Below are positions 41,347-49,442 of a stretch of 64,000 bases of DNA, in pieces. The position numbers and the translations under genes were made by a program. Source of the DNA: Ruegeria discodermiae (GTDB lineage: Bacteria > Pseudomonadota > Alphaproteobacteria > Rhodobacterales > Rhodobacteraceae); the NCBI RefSeq assembly GCF_030758345.1, contig NZ_JAVAMO010000005.1, positions 274,940 through 338,939 on the forward strand, in the 5' to 3' direction. Position 1 is the stretch's first letter, and each line of letters begins with the position of its first letter. The notes under the pieces are model-generated. The model saw nothing but the letters and a program-made list of their open reading frames with translations. It ran no database searches and was not told the DNA's origin.

Positions 41347-43031
41347 CATTCGTGGTGCATTGAGCGGGACCGCCAACTCATCAAAAGGCGAACCTGCCCG
41401 ATGCTCGGCTCGGCGATGCAAGGATGCCAGGAACGGCCCGGTGTCAGGTCACGCGCAGCTCATCAGCGGGAACACCGTGCTGGGCGAGGAAACTCAGGAC
41501 CGTTGAGAGGATCAGAAGCCCGAAGGAATTCCCTCTCATCCGCCCGTTGTGATTGGCGATGAGCTTCCGGTTGCCATTTGATACCTTGAGCCAGATGGGC
41601 GCGCCACCCCGGGCCCGAAGGGGGTCCCATCGCGTCAACAAGGTTGAAACCGCGTCGCATCTGGCGAACGCTACCAGCCATCTTCGGAAATCCGGCGACA
41701 TTGACTTTTCGATGAGTGATCGTGTCGCCCAAAAGATTGGTGAACTTCTTGACTGAATCGCCCATATTAGACCCGGATCAACGCATAGTCGAACAACCGG
41801 GCCTCGTCGCGGTTGGAATCGAACAGTCCTGCCAGTACATGGGGTTGTTTCGTTGACGAGCGCCAGACCCCGAAAGGAGCGCTGGCAGCAAGATCGCCCG
41901 CAAGGTTGGAAGCGCAGCCCAGCGCGCAGCCAGGAAACTCGCCCCCATCACCAAGCAGCATGCCGGCAAGATTGGCTCGGTCATTGGCGGCGCGATTGCC
42001 GGACCTGCAGGTGCTGCGGTCGGGTGCAAACGGGGATACACGCAAGCGCAGGCGGCAGAATTGGGCAAGCAAATCTACCAGAAACTCTCGGTCGCCGAAA
42101 AGTTCATAGAGTTGGCCCTCAAATCCGGCGTTTCCGGCGAAGGTGACGATGAATATCTCGACTTCCTCGATGAAGAGGCAGCATTCGAACTGGACCTCCA
42201 GCAGGCTTCGAGGTCTCACCGCCAAGGCGGGCGAATGTCTTCGCGACGTGATTGCGCTAAGGCATTGCGCCAGGCCGCGCGCTATCTTCTGCGGGTTGAA
42301 CGCCGCCTGAGCGCCGGGTCATGACTGCGATGGTCACACCGATGGCGCGCGCCGCACCGATTGGGGCGAGCGCTCCGGGCGCGGCCTATTCGCCCGCATG
42401 GTTCGTTCATCGACAGATCGCCAATGCAGAACGATATCTGGCCGGACTCGCACCCTTTCGCGAAGACGAGTTCGGATCGTCGGCCAACCCGCCTAGCCCT
42501 GCACATATCCGAGCCGCGCAGGATATCGGCCAGATGCGCAAGGTCAGCGACGTTCGGAACTGGCCTACATGTCGCAACGCGCGATCTAAGACGTTTCGCC
42601 TCGATGTGGAAATCGGTCTTGAGCTTCGAACCGCACGTATCTGCGCGGGTGGCGGTCTTCGAAACTGCAAACATCACGCCCGGCAGTATCCGACGGCAGC
42701 GCGAGCGATGCATTTTCGGTCCAAAAATACGGATAAGTGCTGTTGGCCGGTTTGGCGCGGCACCGGATTTCAGATGTTAGATAAAATGTTGAGCGCGACC
42801 TAGGGTTGGAAGGAAAATTACAATATTTCATAATCTTATAAGATCTCCAGGCAGCATATAGCTTCACCATTTCCACGCCACTAACGGCCGTCGGAAACCC
42901 TGAATCAAAGGCGGCCTTGCCCATTCTCGGGATCGCCCTTCTGTAAGGGGCATTATTTGTTGAGCGTGAAACGCCTTCTTCTTCCGCAAGATCACCTTTG
43001 CAGACACGCGGAGCTCGCCTATACATCCCCT
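41347..43031. other. Decayed region with no convincing intact gene
   Basis: About 1.7 kb between batD and mtgA. Short frames on both strands show no recognisable family and lack ribosome sites, apart from the headless frame at 41857-42324 listed separately. A minus frame at 41444-41701 has a plausible-looking C-terminus (LLILSTVLSFLAQHG) but nothing I can name. From 42820 to 42960 the DNA is AT-richer than its neighbours. It is probably a deletion or insertion scar with gene remnants. Confidence 0.55.
41857..42324 (+). pseudogene. Headless remnant frame with glycine-zipper-like segment
   Basis: The frame is open for 155 codons after a TGA at 41854 but has no start codon until a TTG at 42061. 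It contains a basic region (ARKVGSAAQRAARKLAP), a glycine-zipper-like stretch (GSVIGGAIAGPAGAAVG) and an acidic segment (SGEGDDEYLDFLDEE). This composition is protein-like and unlike shadow frames, so it may be the tail of a lost gene. Family unknown. Confidence 0.35.
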
Positions 43032-43769
43032 ATGGCGAAACAGGCAGCCCGCAAGTCAGGCAAAAAATCGAGCAAATCGCGCCAGAAAACCCGCAAACCC
43101 CTCCTCAACAGGGTGGGATCTATTGTGGTGCGCGCCTGCCTGGTGGTGATTGTTCTGTTCACGGCGTTGATCTTTCTCTTTGCCTTCGTGAACCCGCCCG
43201 TCACGCACACCATCTGGTCAGAGTGGCGGCGGCTAGGATCGGTGGATCGCGACTGGGTGGCGATTGAGCAGATCTCTCCGGTCATGGCGCGCTCGGTCGT
43301 GGCGGCAGAGGATGCAAATTTCTGCCTGCATTGGGGCTTTGATGTCGAGGCAATCCGGGACGCGATCGAAGATGGCAGCACGCGGGGCGCCTCGACCCTG
43401 TCGCAACAGGTGGTCAAAAACGTCTTTCTCTGGCAAGGCCGCAGCTGGGTGCGCAAGGCGCTGGAAACCGCGCTGACCCCAGCGGTCGAGGCGATCTGGT
43501 CAAAACAGCGTATCGTCGAGGTCTATCTAAACGTGGCTGAGATGGATGAGGGCGTGTTCGGTGTGCAGGCGGCGGCGCAAAGCTATTTTCAGGTCGACGC
43601 GCAGGACCTGACGCCCTTGCAGGCCGCACGCATCGCCGCCGTGTTGCCCGCGCCCAAGACACGTTCAGCCTCAAAACCCACCAGTTTCGTGCGCCGCCGC
43701 ACCGCCTCGATCATGGACGGGGCGGCCACGATTCGCGCAGACGGTCGCGCCGCGTGTTTCGAGGATTGA
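43032..43769 (+). CDS. mtgA: Monofunctional biosynthetic peptidoglycan transglycosylase
   Basis: This GT51 enzyme polymerises lipid II glycan strands without a transpeptidase domain. It has a basic N-terminus, one membrane helix (about 32-55) and the GT51 motifs AAEDANFCLHWGFD (catalytic Glu) and GASTLSQQVVKNVFLW. The 245-residue length is normal. The start is ATG 43032; a longer reading from 42957 adds 25 atypical residues. The FzlA-like gene follows after 59 bases. Confidence 0.94.
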   Translation: MAKQAARKSGKKSSKSRQKTRKPLLNRVGSIVVRACLVVIVLFTALIFLFAFVNPPVTHTIWSEWRRLGSVDRDWVAIEQISPVMARSVVAAEDANFCLHWGFDVEAIRDAIEDGSTRGASTLSQQVVKNVFLWQGRSWVRKALETALTPAVEAIWSKQRIVEVYLNVAEMDEGVFGVQAAAQSYFQVDAQDLTPLQAARIAAVLPAPKTRSASKPTSFVRRRTASIMDGAATIRADGRAACFED

Positions 43770-43828
43770 AAAAAACCGCGCGGCAAGGCATCTCTGGACC
43801 ACCCTTTTGTCTTTGAAATTGGAATATC

Positions 43829-44494
43829 ATGGCGCGTCTGTTTCATGTTCCCCTCTCGCCCTTTTGCAGAAAAGTCCGCCTGTCGCTGGCGGAAAAGAAG
43901 ATCGAGGTCGAGCTGATCGAAGAACGCTATTGGGAACGTGACCCCGATTTCATGCGTCGCAACCCGGCGGGCAAGGTTCCGGTTTTGAAACTGGATGGCC
44001 GCATGATGGCCGAAAGCGCGGCGATCTGTGAATATATTGAGGAAACCCGCCCTGAACCGGCCCTGATGCCCAAATCACCCGAGGATCGCTATGAGGTTCG
44101 GCGGCTGGTCAGCTGGTTTGATGACAAGTTCCACCACGAGGTGACTGCCAAGCTGCTCTATGAGCGGGTGAACAAGAAGGTCACCAAAGAAGGTTATCCC
44201 GACAGCCGCAACGTCAAGGACGGCGCCAAGGCGATCAAGTACCACCTGGACTACATGACCTGGCTGCTGGATCATCGCCGCTGGCTGGCGGGCGATGCCA
44301 TGTCGCTGGCCGATTTTGCCGCTGCAGCGCATCTGTCATCGCTCGACTATATCTCTGATGTGGATTGGAACCGCAGCCAGCCGGTCAAGGACTGGTACGC
44401 CAAGATCAAATCGCGACCGGCCTTCCGCTCGATCCTGGCCGATCAGATCCCCGGGTTCCGACCACCTGCTCACTACGCCGATCTGGATTTCTGA
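43829..44494 (+). CDS. GST-like protein, possibly FzlA (FtsZ-binding)
   Basis: A thioredoxin-like N-terminal half (LFHVPLSPFCRKVRLSLAEK, NPAGKVPVLKLDG) and an all-helical C-terminal half make a GST fold of 221 residues. The C-terminal tail RPPAHYADLDF and overall length recall FzlA, the alphaproteobacterial GST relative that binds FtsZ and promotes constriction; its neighbour mtgA also acts in wall growth. I keep the symbol empty because the match is from memory and not from an alignment. Confidence 0.85.
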   Translation: MARLFHVPLSPFCRKVRLSLAEKKIEVELIEERYWERDPDFMRRNPAGKVPVLKLDGRMMAESAAICEYIEETRPEPALMPKSPEDRYEVRRLVSWFDDKFHHEVTAKLLYERVNKKVTKEGYPDSRNVKDGAKAIKYHLDYMTWLLDHRRWLAGDAMSLADFAAAAHLSSLDYISDVDWNRSQPVKDWYAKIKSRPAFRSILADQIPGFRPPAHYADLDF

Positions 44495-44584
44495 GAGCCC
44501 ACGGTTTGGGCTCGACGTTCTCGCGCCCCATTGGCAAAGCGCGCGGAACGGGGTCGCAGATGTGGTGACTACTCTGGGTGTCCA

Positions 44585-44848
44585 ATGCGCCACAAGCGAA
44601 CCTTTGAATTCATGGAAGAGGTTTCGCAACTTGGCCGACAGAAGGCCGAACAGATCGTTGAGTTCACCCCGCATAAACACGAAAGGTCCGGCGGCGCATG
44701 GATCGGGGACTGGGTGATCACACCCGAGGTGTTTCTGCTGACCTCCGGAGCCTTGCACTGGGCGCAGGCCTTGTTCGCTGGGCTGACTTTTAATCCCAAA
44801 AAGATGGCAAAGCGGTGTAGTTATTCGACCACAGTATCTGCCGGTTAG
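44585..44848 (+). CDS. Small hypothetical protein
   Basis: An 87-residue frame (MRHKRTFEFMEEVSQLGR...) with a hydrophobic stretch around TPEVFLLTSGALHWAQALFAGL. No ribosome site and no family recognised. Composition is plausible for a gene, but it may be non-coding. Confidence 0.3.
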   Translation: MRHKRTFEFMEEVSQLGRQKAEQIVEFTPHKHERSGGAWIGDWVITPEVFLLTSGALHWAQALFAGLTFNPKKMAKRCSYSTTVSAG

Positions 44849-44894
44849 GCGTGCTGGCGCAAACAGTACCTTTTCGACATTAAGCTGTCTCTAT

Positions 44895-44937
44895 TGACAG
44901 TTAATAGTTGCGTCTTTAAATACTGTCATAACTGACA
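44895..44937. promoter_or_regulatory. Clustered TGTCA/TGACA inverted repeats, likely TetR operators
   Basis: TTGACAGTTA at 44894-44903 is followed by TGTCATAACTGACA (44924-44937), a 5-4-5 palindrome; TGACAGT and ACTGTCA also pair across the region. The sites lie about 180 bases before the TetR start in an AT-rich stretch. TetR autoregulation and control of the Rieske operon are inferred. Confidence 0.55.
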
Positions 44938-44952
44938 ATTTAAGGCAGCTTG

Positions 44953-45117
44953 ATGCAATCTATCAAACTCCTCTCCTTCACGGTTCTTGCCGCTACTGTC
45001 GATTGCGCGGCCTTTGCCGCCATGGAGCGTCGTGGCTTGCCGTCAAAATTCGTGGCCGCGACCGTCACCACCGGCAAGACGGCTAAATCGACGCTTCGGC
45101 TGAAGTATTGGAACTGA
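44953..45117 (+). CDS. Small secreted-like hypothetical peptide
   Basis: A 54-residue frame starting MQSIKLLSFTVLAATV with a signal-like hydrophobic N-terminus, ending one base before the TetR GTG. It might be the remnant of a secreted or membrane-fusion protein or a leader peptide. Nothing else supports it. Confidence 0.3.
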   Translation: MQSIKLLSFTVLAATVDCAAFAAMERRGLPSKFVAATVTTGKTAKSTLRLKYWN

Positions 45118-45118
45118 C

Positions 45119-45712
45119 GTGGCTGGACGCCCTTCAAACCGCGACGAACGTTATGCGCAGGTGATGCAGGCATTGGTGCGATGTGTGGCGCGCTTTGGGT
45201 TGGAGGGCGCTTCTCTGACCCAGATCGCGGACGAGGCCGGGCTGACCCGGCCATTGATCCGCCATCATCTGGGCAATCGGGACGAAATGATCGCCGCGCT
45301 GCAAGGCTATGTGCTGGAGAGCTTTGCCGAGCAGACCGAGGCGTTGATCGCCGCCTTGCCTGAGGACGCAACTGGTGCAGCATTGGTCGATATTCTGTTC
45401 TCAGAAACGACGGGATCGTCACCGGACATGATACTGGCCTTTGCGGCATTGACGGCGCGTGCTGCCGAAGACGCAAATCTGCGCGCCGCCTGCCGCGAAT
45501 CCCTTCTGGAGTTCGAGGCCACGATCACCGGAGTTCTGCGTCAAGACCATCCACAAGCCGAAGATCATGCGATCAATGCCGCAGCCCATGGCATCCTAGC
45601 GCTCTATCTTAACGTGGCCTCTCTGGCACCGTTGGATATGCCGACGGAATGGGCACATACCGCGCATGCCCTCGCGCGTAGCCTGTTGAACAGGTTGGGC
45701 GATCCGTCATGA
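45119..45712 (+). CDS. TetR-family regulator
   Basis: The N-terminal helix-turn-helix (GASLTQIADEAGLTRPLIRHHLGNRDEMI) and all-helical C-terminal ligand domain of a 197-residue TetR repressor are clear. The start is GTG 45119 (VAGRPSNRDERY). The stop overlaps the next small membrane gene (ATGA), so it heads the Rieske oxygenase operon and probably represses it, with dyads upstream at 44895-44937 as candidate sites. Confidence 0.9.
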   Translation: MAGRPSNRDERYAQVMQALVRCVARFGLEGASLTQIADEAGLTRPLIRHHLGNRDEMIAALQGYVLESFAEQTEALIAALPEDATGAALVDILFSETTGSSPDMILAFAALTARAAEDANLRAACRESLLEFEATITGVLRQDHPQAEDHAINAAAHGILALYLNVASLAPLDMPTEWAHTAHALARSLLNRLGDPS

Positions 45713-45960
45713 CGCAGGCTAGCGCACTCAACTACGCCGCCTTCGCTGCGCTGATGACGGCCACCGCACTTGGCTATCAGTCACTCTGGGGGCTGCTGTT
45801 CATTTATTGGACGGTTCAGAATTACCTGACGGGCCATGCCTTCCTGTTGTCAGAGGTAACGCTGGAGGAAGACCCGGCTCTCTATTGGCTGATCCAAATC
45901 GCCTGGTTCGTCTTCGCCATCCTGCTGGTGATGGCTGATATTCTGCCTGGCTGGGACTGA
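45709..45960 (+). CDS. Small membrane protein of the Rieske operon
   Basis: The 83-residue protein has two clear membrane helices (around 10-38 and 62-78) and an acidic segment between them. Overlap with tetR and a 22-base gap to the oxygenase gene show operon membership. Family not recognised; it may help substrate entry or anchor the oxygenase. Confidence 0.75.
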   Translation: MTQASALNYAAFAALMTATALGYQSLWGLLFIYWTVQNYLTGHAFLLSEVTLEEDPALYWLIQIAWFVFAILLVMADILPGWD

Positions 45961-45982
45961 CGCCAATCTGAGGAGTACCGAA

Positions 45983-47137
45983 TTGAGTCGAATGCTGCAC
46001 TTGTTGCCTGTTGAGGCCTATACCTCGCAGGCGTGGTTCGATCGCGAAATGCGCGATATCTTTTCGAAAACTTGGCGCTATGCAGGCTTCATGGAGGATA
46101 TCAGCGAACCCGGCCAGTTCATCACGGTTCAGGCCGGGCTGAACAACATCTTCATTGTGATCGGTCGCGACCGCCGCCTGCGCGCGTTTCACAACATCTG
46201 CCGCCACCGGGGCACGCAACTGATCCGCGCCGTCGGCAAGACGCAAAAGGCGCTGACCTGCCCCTATCACGACTGGACCTATGATCTGGAAGGCAACTTG
46301 GTGTCGGTGCCCGAAGAACAGGAAGAATTCGGTCAGGTCGACAAATCCTGCCTGGGCCTCAAACCCGCCAAGGTCGATATCTGGAAGTCGATGATCTTTG
46401 TGCATCCCGACCCCGACGCGCCCTCCATCGCCGAATGGTTCGGGCCGGTCGAGCCGCATATCGGCCCGCATATTCCCGAGGAACTGGTCGAATACGAAGA
46501 GCTGAACAACAGCTACGAGATCAAGGCCAACTGGAAGGTGGTGGTCGAGAACTACATCGACGTCTACCACCTGAGCCACCTGCATTCGAACACGCTGCAG
46601 ATGTATGACCACAAGGCAGCGAAATACCACTGGGAAGGCCCCCACTACATGTTCTGGGAGCCGCCGGTCGAGGCATTCCTGAAGGATCAGGAAAGCAAGC
46701 TCATTGCGCCACGGGTGATCCCCGAGGACATGAACGGCGCCTGGGTACCGATGCTGTTCCCGGGGATCGGGCTGGCCGGGTCCGAGGACGGCTGGAACGT
46801 CTTCATCGTCGAACCGCTGGGCCCTGAACTGACCCGCGTCACAAATCGCGGGCGGGTATCGAACAGCTCGGGCTGGGAGTTTGCCAAGCAGGAAATGCGG
46901 TCCTCGAACTTCTGGACCAAGTTTGGCCTCAGCGGGAAATACGAAGACCATGACGCCATGAGCGAGGATGACCCAATGGTCGCGGGCGACTTCACCGGCG
47001 AGGAAATCTACGCCTGCGAACAACAGCAGAAATCGCTGAAGTCTCCCTATTTTGAGGTCGGCCCCGCCGCCGTCGGCGAAAGCCCCGTGGTCGACCACCA
47101 GAAGGTCGTTCTGGAATGGTTGGGAGACGCCAGATGA
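45983..47137 (+). CDS. Rieske non-heme iron oxygenase, alpha subunit (quaternary-amine-type?)
   Basis: The Rieske [2Fe-2S] motif is CRH (Cys73, His75) and CPYH (Cys93, His96). The mononuclear iron motif is N190-x2-D193-x2-H196-x4-H201 (NYIDVYHLSHLH). The 384-residue size and a dedicated FAD/ferredoxin reductase downstream fit GbcA, CntA or stachydrine demethylase-type enzymes that demethylate betaines. Sequence alone does not fix the substrate. The start is TTG 45983 because AGGAG lies 8 bases upstream; ATG 45992 would be too far. It overlaps the reductase by four bases. Confidence 0.87.
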   Translation: MSRMLHLLPVEAYTSQAWFDREMRDIFSKTWRYAGFMEDISEPGQFITVQAGLNNIFIVIGRDRRLRAFHNICRHRGTQLIRAVGKTQKALTCPYHDWTYDLEGNLVSVPEEQEEFGQVDKSCLGLKPAKVDIWKSMIFVHPDPDAPSIAEWFGPVEPHIGPHIPEELVEYEELNNSYEIKANWKVVVENYIDVYHLSHLHSNTLQMYDHKAAKYHWEGPHYMFWEPPVEAFLKDQESKLIAPRVIPEDMNGAWVPMLFPGIGLAGSEDGWNVFIVEPLGPELTRVTNRGRVSNSSGWEFAKQEMRSSNFWTKFGLSGKYEDHDAMSEDDPMVAGDFTGEEIYACEQQQKSLKSPYFEVGPAAVGESPVVDHQKVVLEWLGDAR

Positions 47138-48198
47138 GCGCGCGCAATTTCCACCCGCTGATCGTTCTGGACACAAGCGAGGAAATCGGCGGCATGGCCA
47201 GGACGGTCATGTTCGACGTGCCCGACGCCCTGCGCGAAACCTTCGCTTGGCGGCCCGGCCAGCACCTGTCGTTCCGCTTCATGGTGAACGGAGAGGAACA
47301 GCGCCGCAGCTACTCGATTTCGTCCTCACCCTTCACCGGTGACCCGCTTCGGATCACCGTGAAGCGGGTCCGGGACGGCGTAGTCAGCAACCACATCAAC
47401 GACAATGTACGAAAGGGCGACGTGATCGACGTGATGCCGCCCTTCGGCGGGTTCTGCCTCGATCCCGGCGCAACGGCACGCCGCACACATTACTTCTTTG
47501 GCGCGGGCTCGGGCATCACCCCGCTTTATGCGATGCTCAGCTCGGTGATGGCGGCGGAACCCAACTCCTACGCGCATCTGGCCTATGGCAACACCAACGA
47601 GAAATCCATTCTGTTGCAGGATGATCTGAACAGGGTCTGGGAAGCCAACCCCGACCGGATGACGATCCACCACATCTTTTCCAAACCCGGCTTCTGGTCC
47701 TCCGCCGATTACTGGCGCAAGGGCATCATCGACAAACCCGCGATCAAGGCACTGATCGCCGAGAACCCGCCTTATGCCCAGGACACGCAGTACTATATCT
47801 GCGGGCCGGGCGGGATGAACAGGGCCGTCAAATACGCGCTGATGTCGCTCGACGTGCCCGCAAACCGCATCCACATGGAAAGCTACGGAGGCGCGGCAGA
47901 GTTTGACACCAGCGTCGAAGGCATGGCGGCAACGGCAGAAATCACGCTCGGCGGCACTCAACACGCCATCGGCATAGCCAAGGGGCAAACTATTCTCGAC
48001 GCGGCCAGATCCTCGGGTTTGAAACCTCCGTTTTCCTGCCAGTCCGGAGTTTGCGGTGCCTGCCGCGCCCGGCTGACCAAAGGCGATATCCACATGCGTG
48101 CCCGCATGGCGCTGGAGGACGTGGAGATTGCAGAAGGGGCGGTCTTGACCTGCCAGTCGCTGCCAATGTCAGAAACCCTGTCGCTCAGCTATGATTGA
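47134..48198 (+). CDS. FAD/[2Fe-2S] oxygenase reductase
   Basis: The 354-residue reductase has FAD-binding RRSYSISSSPF (RxYS), NAD(P)-binding FFGAGSGITPLYAML and YYICGPGG, and a C-terminal plant-type ferredoxin with CQSGVCGACRARL and a later Cys (VLTCQS). It passes electrons from NAD(P)H to the Rieske oxygenase, as do GbcB and PaaE-type proteins. ATG 47134 overlaps the oxygenase stop. Confidence 0.92.
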   Translation: MSARNFHPLIVLDTSEEIGGMARTVMFDVPDALRETFAWRPGQHLSFRFMVNGEEQRRSYSISSSPFTGDPLRITVKRVRDGVVSNHINDNVRKGDVIDVMPPFGGFCLDPGATARRTHYFFGAGSGITPLYAMLSSVMAAEPNSYAHLAYGNTNEKSILLQDDLNRVWEANPDRMTIHHIFSKPGFWSSADYWRKGIIDKPAIKALIAENPPYAQDTQYYICGPGGMNRAVKYALMSLDVPANRIHMESYGGAAEFDTSVEGMAATAEITLGGTQHAIGIAKGQTILDAARSSGLKPPFSCQSGVCGACRARLTKGDIHMRARMALEDVEIAEGAVLTCQSLPMSETLSLSYD

Positions 48199-48333
48199 TT
48201 ACGTCCAAGCGGGCGAGGTCCGCGAATGACCAGAGAGCTATGGCCCCGGCCCAGCAACCCGAGGGAGACACACGTCGCGCGCGGTGTTGAGGCCAGGTGT
48301 TGACCAAGGCAATGCGGCAGATATTTTAGCCGG

Positions 48334-49371
48334 ATGAAAATCGGATCGGGGTTAAAGGCGAAACTGGTGCAACAGGCCCGGACCGAAGGGTTCGTGTCCT
48401 GCCGTCTTTGCCGACCATGGGATGTGCCCGAAGTACCGGGGCAATTGGCGCGGTTTATCGAGGCGGGCTATCACGGGCAGATGGGCTGGATGGCCGAGCG
48501 AACACATTGGCGCGGCGATCCACAGGCTTTATGGCCCGAGGCGAAAACCGTGATCATGCTGGCCGAAAGCTATGCCCCGGATCACGATCCGCGCGACGTT
48601 CTGGAGCAACGGGACAAGGGCGCGATCTCAGTCTATGCGCAGAACAAGGACTACCACGATCTGGTCAAAAAACGCCTCAAGCGGTTGGCGCGCTGGCTGA
48701 TCGGCGAGGCGGGCGGCGAGGTGAAGGTGTTTGTCGATACGGCACCGGTGCCTGAGAAGGCTTTGGGGCAGGCAGCCGGGCTGGGCTGGCAGGGTAAACA
48801 CACCAATCTTGTCAGCCGCGATTGGGGCAATTGGGCCTTTATAGGCTCTGTTTTTACCACGCTTGACCTGCCCACTGATCCGGCCGAGCCCGATCGCTGC
48901 GGGTCGTGCCGCGCCTGTCTGGACGTTTGCCCGACCGATGCGTTTCCCGCCCCCTACCAGTTGGATGCGCGGCGCTGCATTTCTTATCTGACGATCGAGC
49001 ATAAAGGACCGGTAGATGTCGCGCTGCGCGACAAGCTGGGCAACCGGATTTATGGCTGCGACGACTGTCTTGCCGCCTGCCCGTGGAACAAGTTCGCGGT
49101 AGCGGCCAGCGATCTGCGCTATGCGGCGCGCGACGACCTGCGCGCCCCTGATCTGGCAGAACTCGCTGCGTTGGATGATGCCGGGTTTCGTGCGAAGTTT
49201 TCTGGCTCGCCAATCAAACGGATCGGGCGGGACCGGTTTGTGCGCAATGTGCTCTATGCCATCGGCAACTCGGATGATGCGGCGCTGAAGCACGTCGCGC
49301 AGGCCTTGCTGAACGATCCCGACGCGGCGGTCGCTGACGCGGCATCCTGGGCTGTCGGGCGCTTGTCATAA
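48334..49371 (+). CDS. queG: Epoxyqueuosine reductase
   Basis: This cobalamin- and iron-sulfur-dependent enzyme makes the last step of queuosine, the modified base at the wobble position of certain tRNAs. Two [4Fe-4S] motifs are clear: [16 protein letters not shown] and [14 protein letters not shown]. The N-terminal part has the cobalamin-binding family pattern ([29 protein letters not shown]). The 345-residue length fits. A HEAT-like C-terminal tail is typical of the family. No strong ribosome site was seen before ATG 48334. Confidence 0.94.
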   Translation: MKIGSGLKAKLVQQARTEGFVSCRLCRPWDVPEVPGQLARFIEAGYHGQMGWMAERTHWRGDPQALWPEAKTVIMLAESYAPDHDPRDVLEQRDKGAISVYAQNKDYHDLVKKRLKRLARWLIGEAGGEVKVFVDTAPVPEKALGQAAGLGWQGKHTNLVSRDWGNWAFIGSVFTTLDLPTDPAEPDRCGSCRACLDVCPTDAFPAPYQLDARRCISYLTIEHKGPVDVALRDKLGNRIYGCDDCLAACPWNKFAVAASDLRYAARDDLRAPDLAELAALDDAGFRAKFSGSPIKRIGRDRFVRNVLYAIGNSDDAALKHVAQALLNDPDAAVADAASWAVGRLS

Positions 49372-49442
49372 ATGACGCAAACAGGCTGGATGTTTCGACA
49401 ATCGCGCTCTACCTCTCGGCTGGCAGGATGCAGGAGGCAGGC

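Noticed and set aside
41767..42225. 152-codon minus frame in the gene-poor region
   Set aside because: It reads antisense to the headless frame that has better protein features; no start signal or family.
44495..44513. Hairpin GAGCCCA/TGGGCTC just after the FzlA-like gene
   Set aside because: Only seven pairs and no U-run, so it is too weak to call a terminator.
45800..47176. 458-codon open frame opposite the Rieske oxygenase
   Set aside because: Overlaps almost the full oxygenase gene, whose iron ligands are intact; no recognisable domain.
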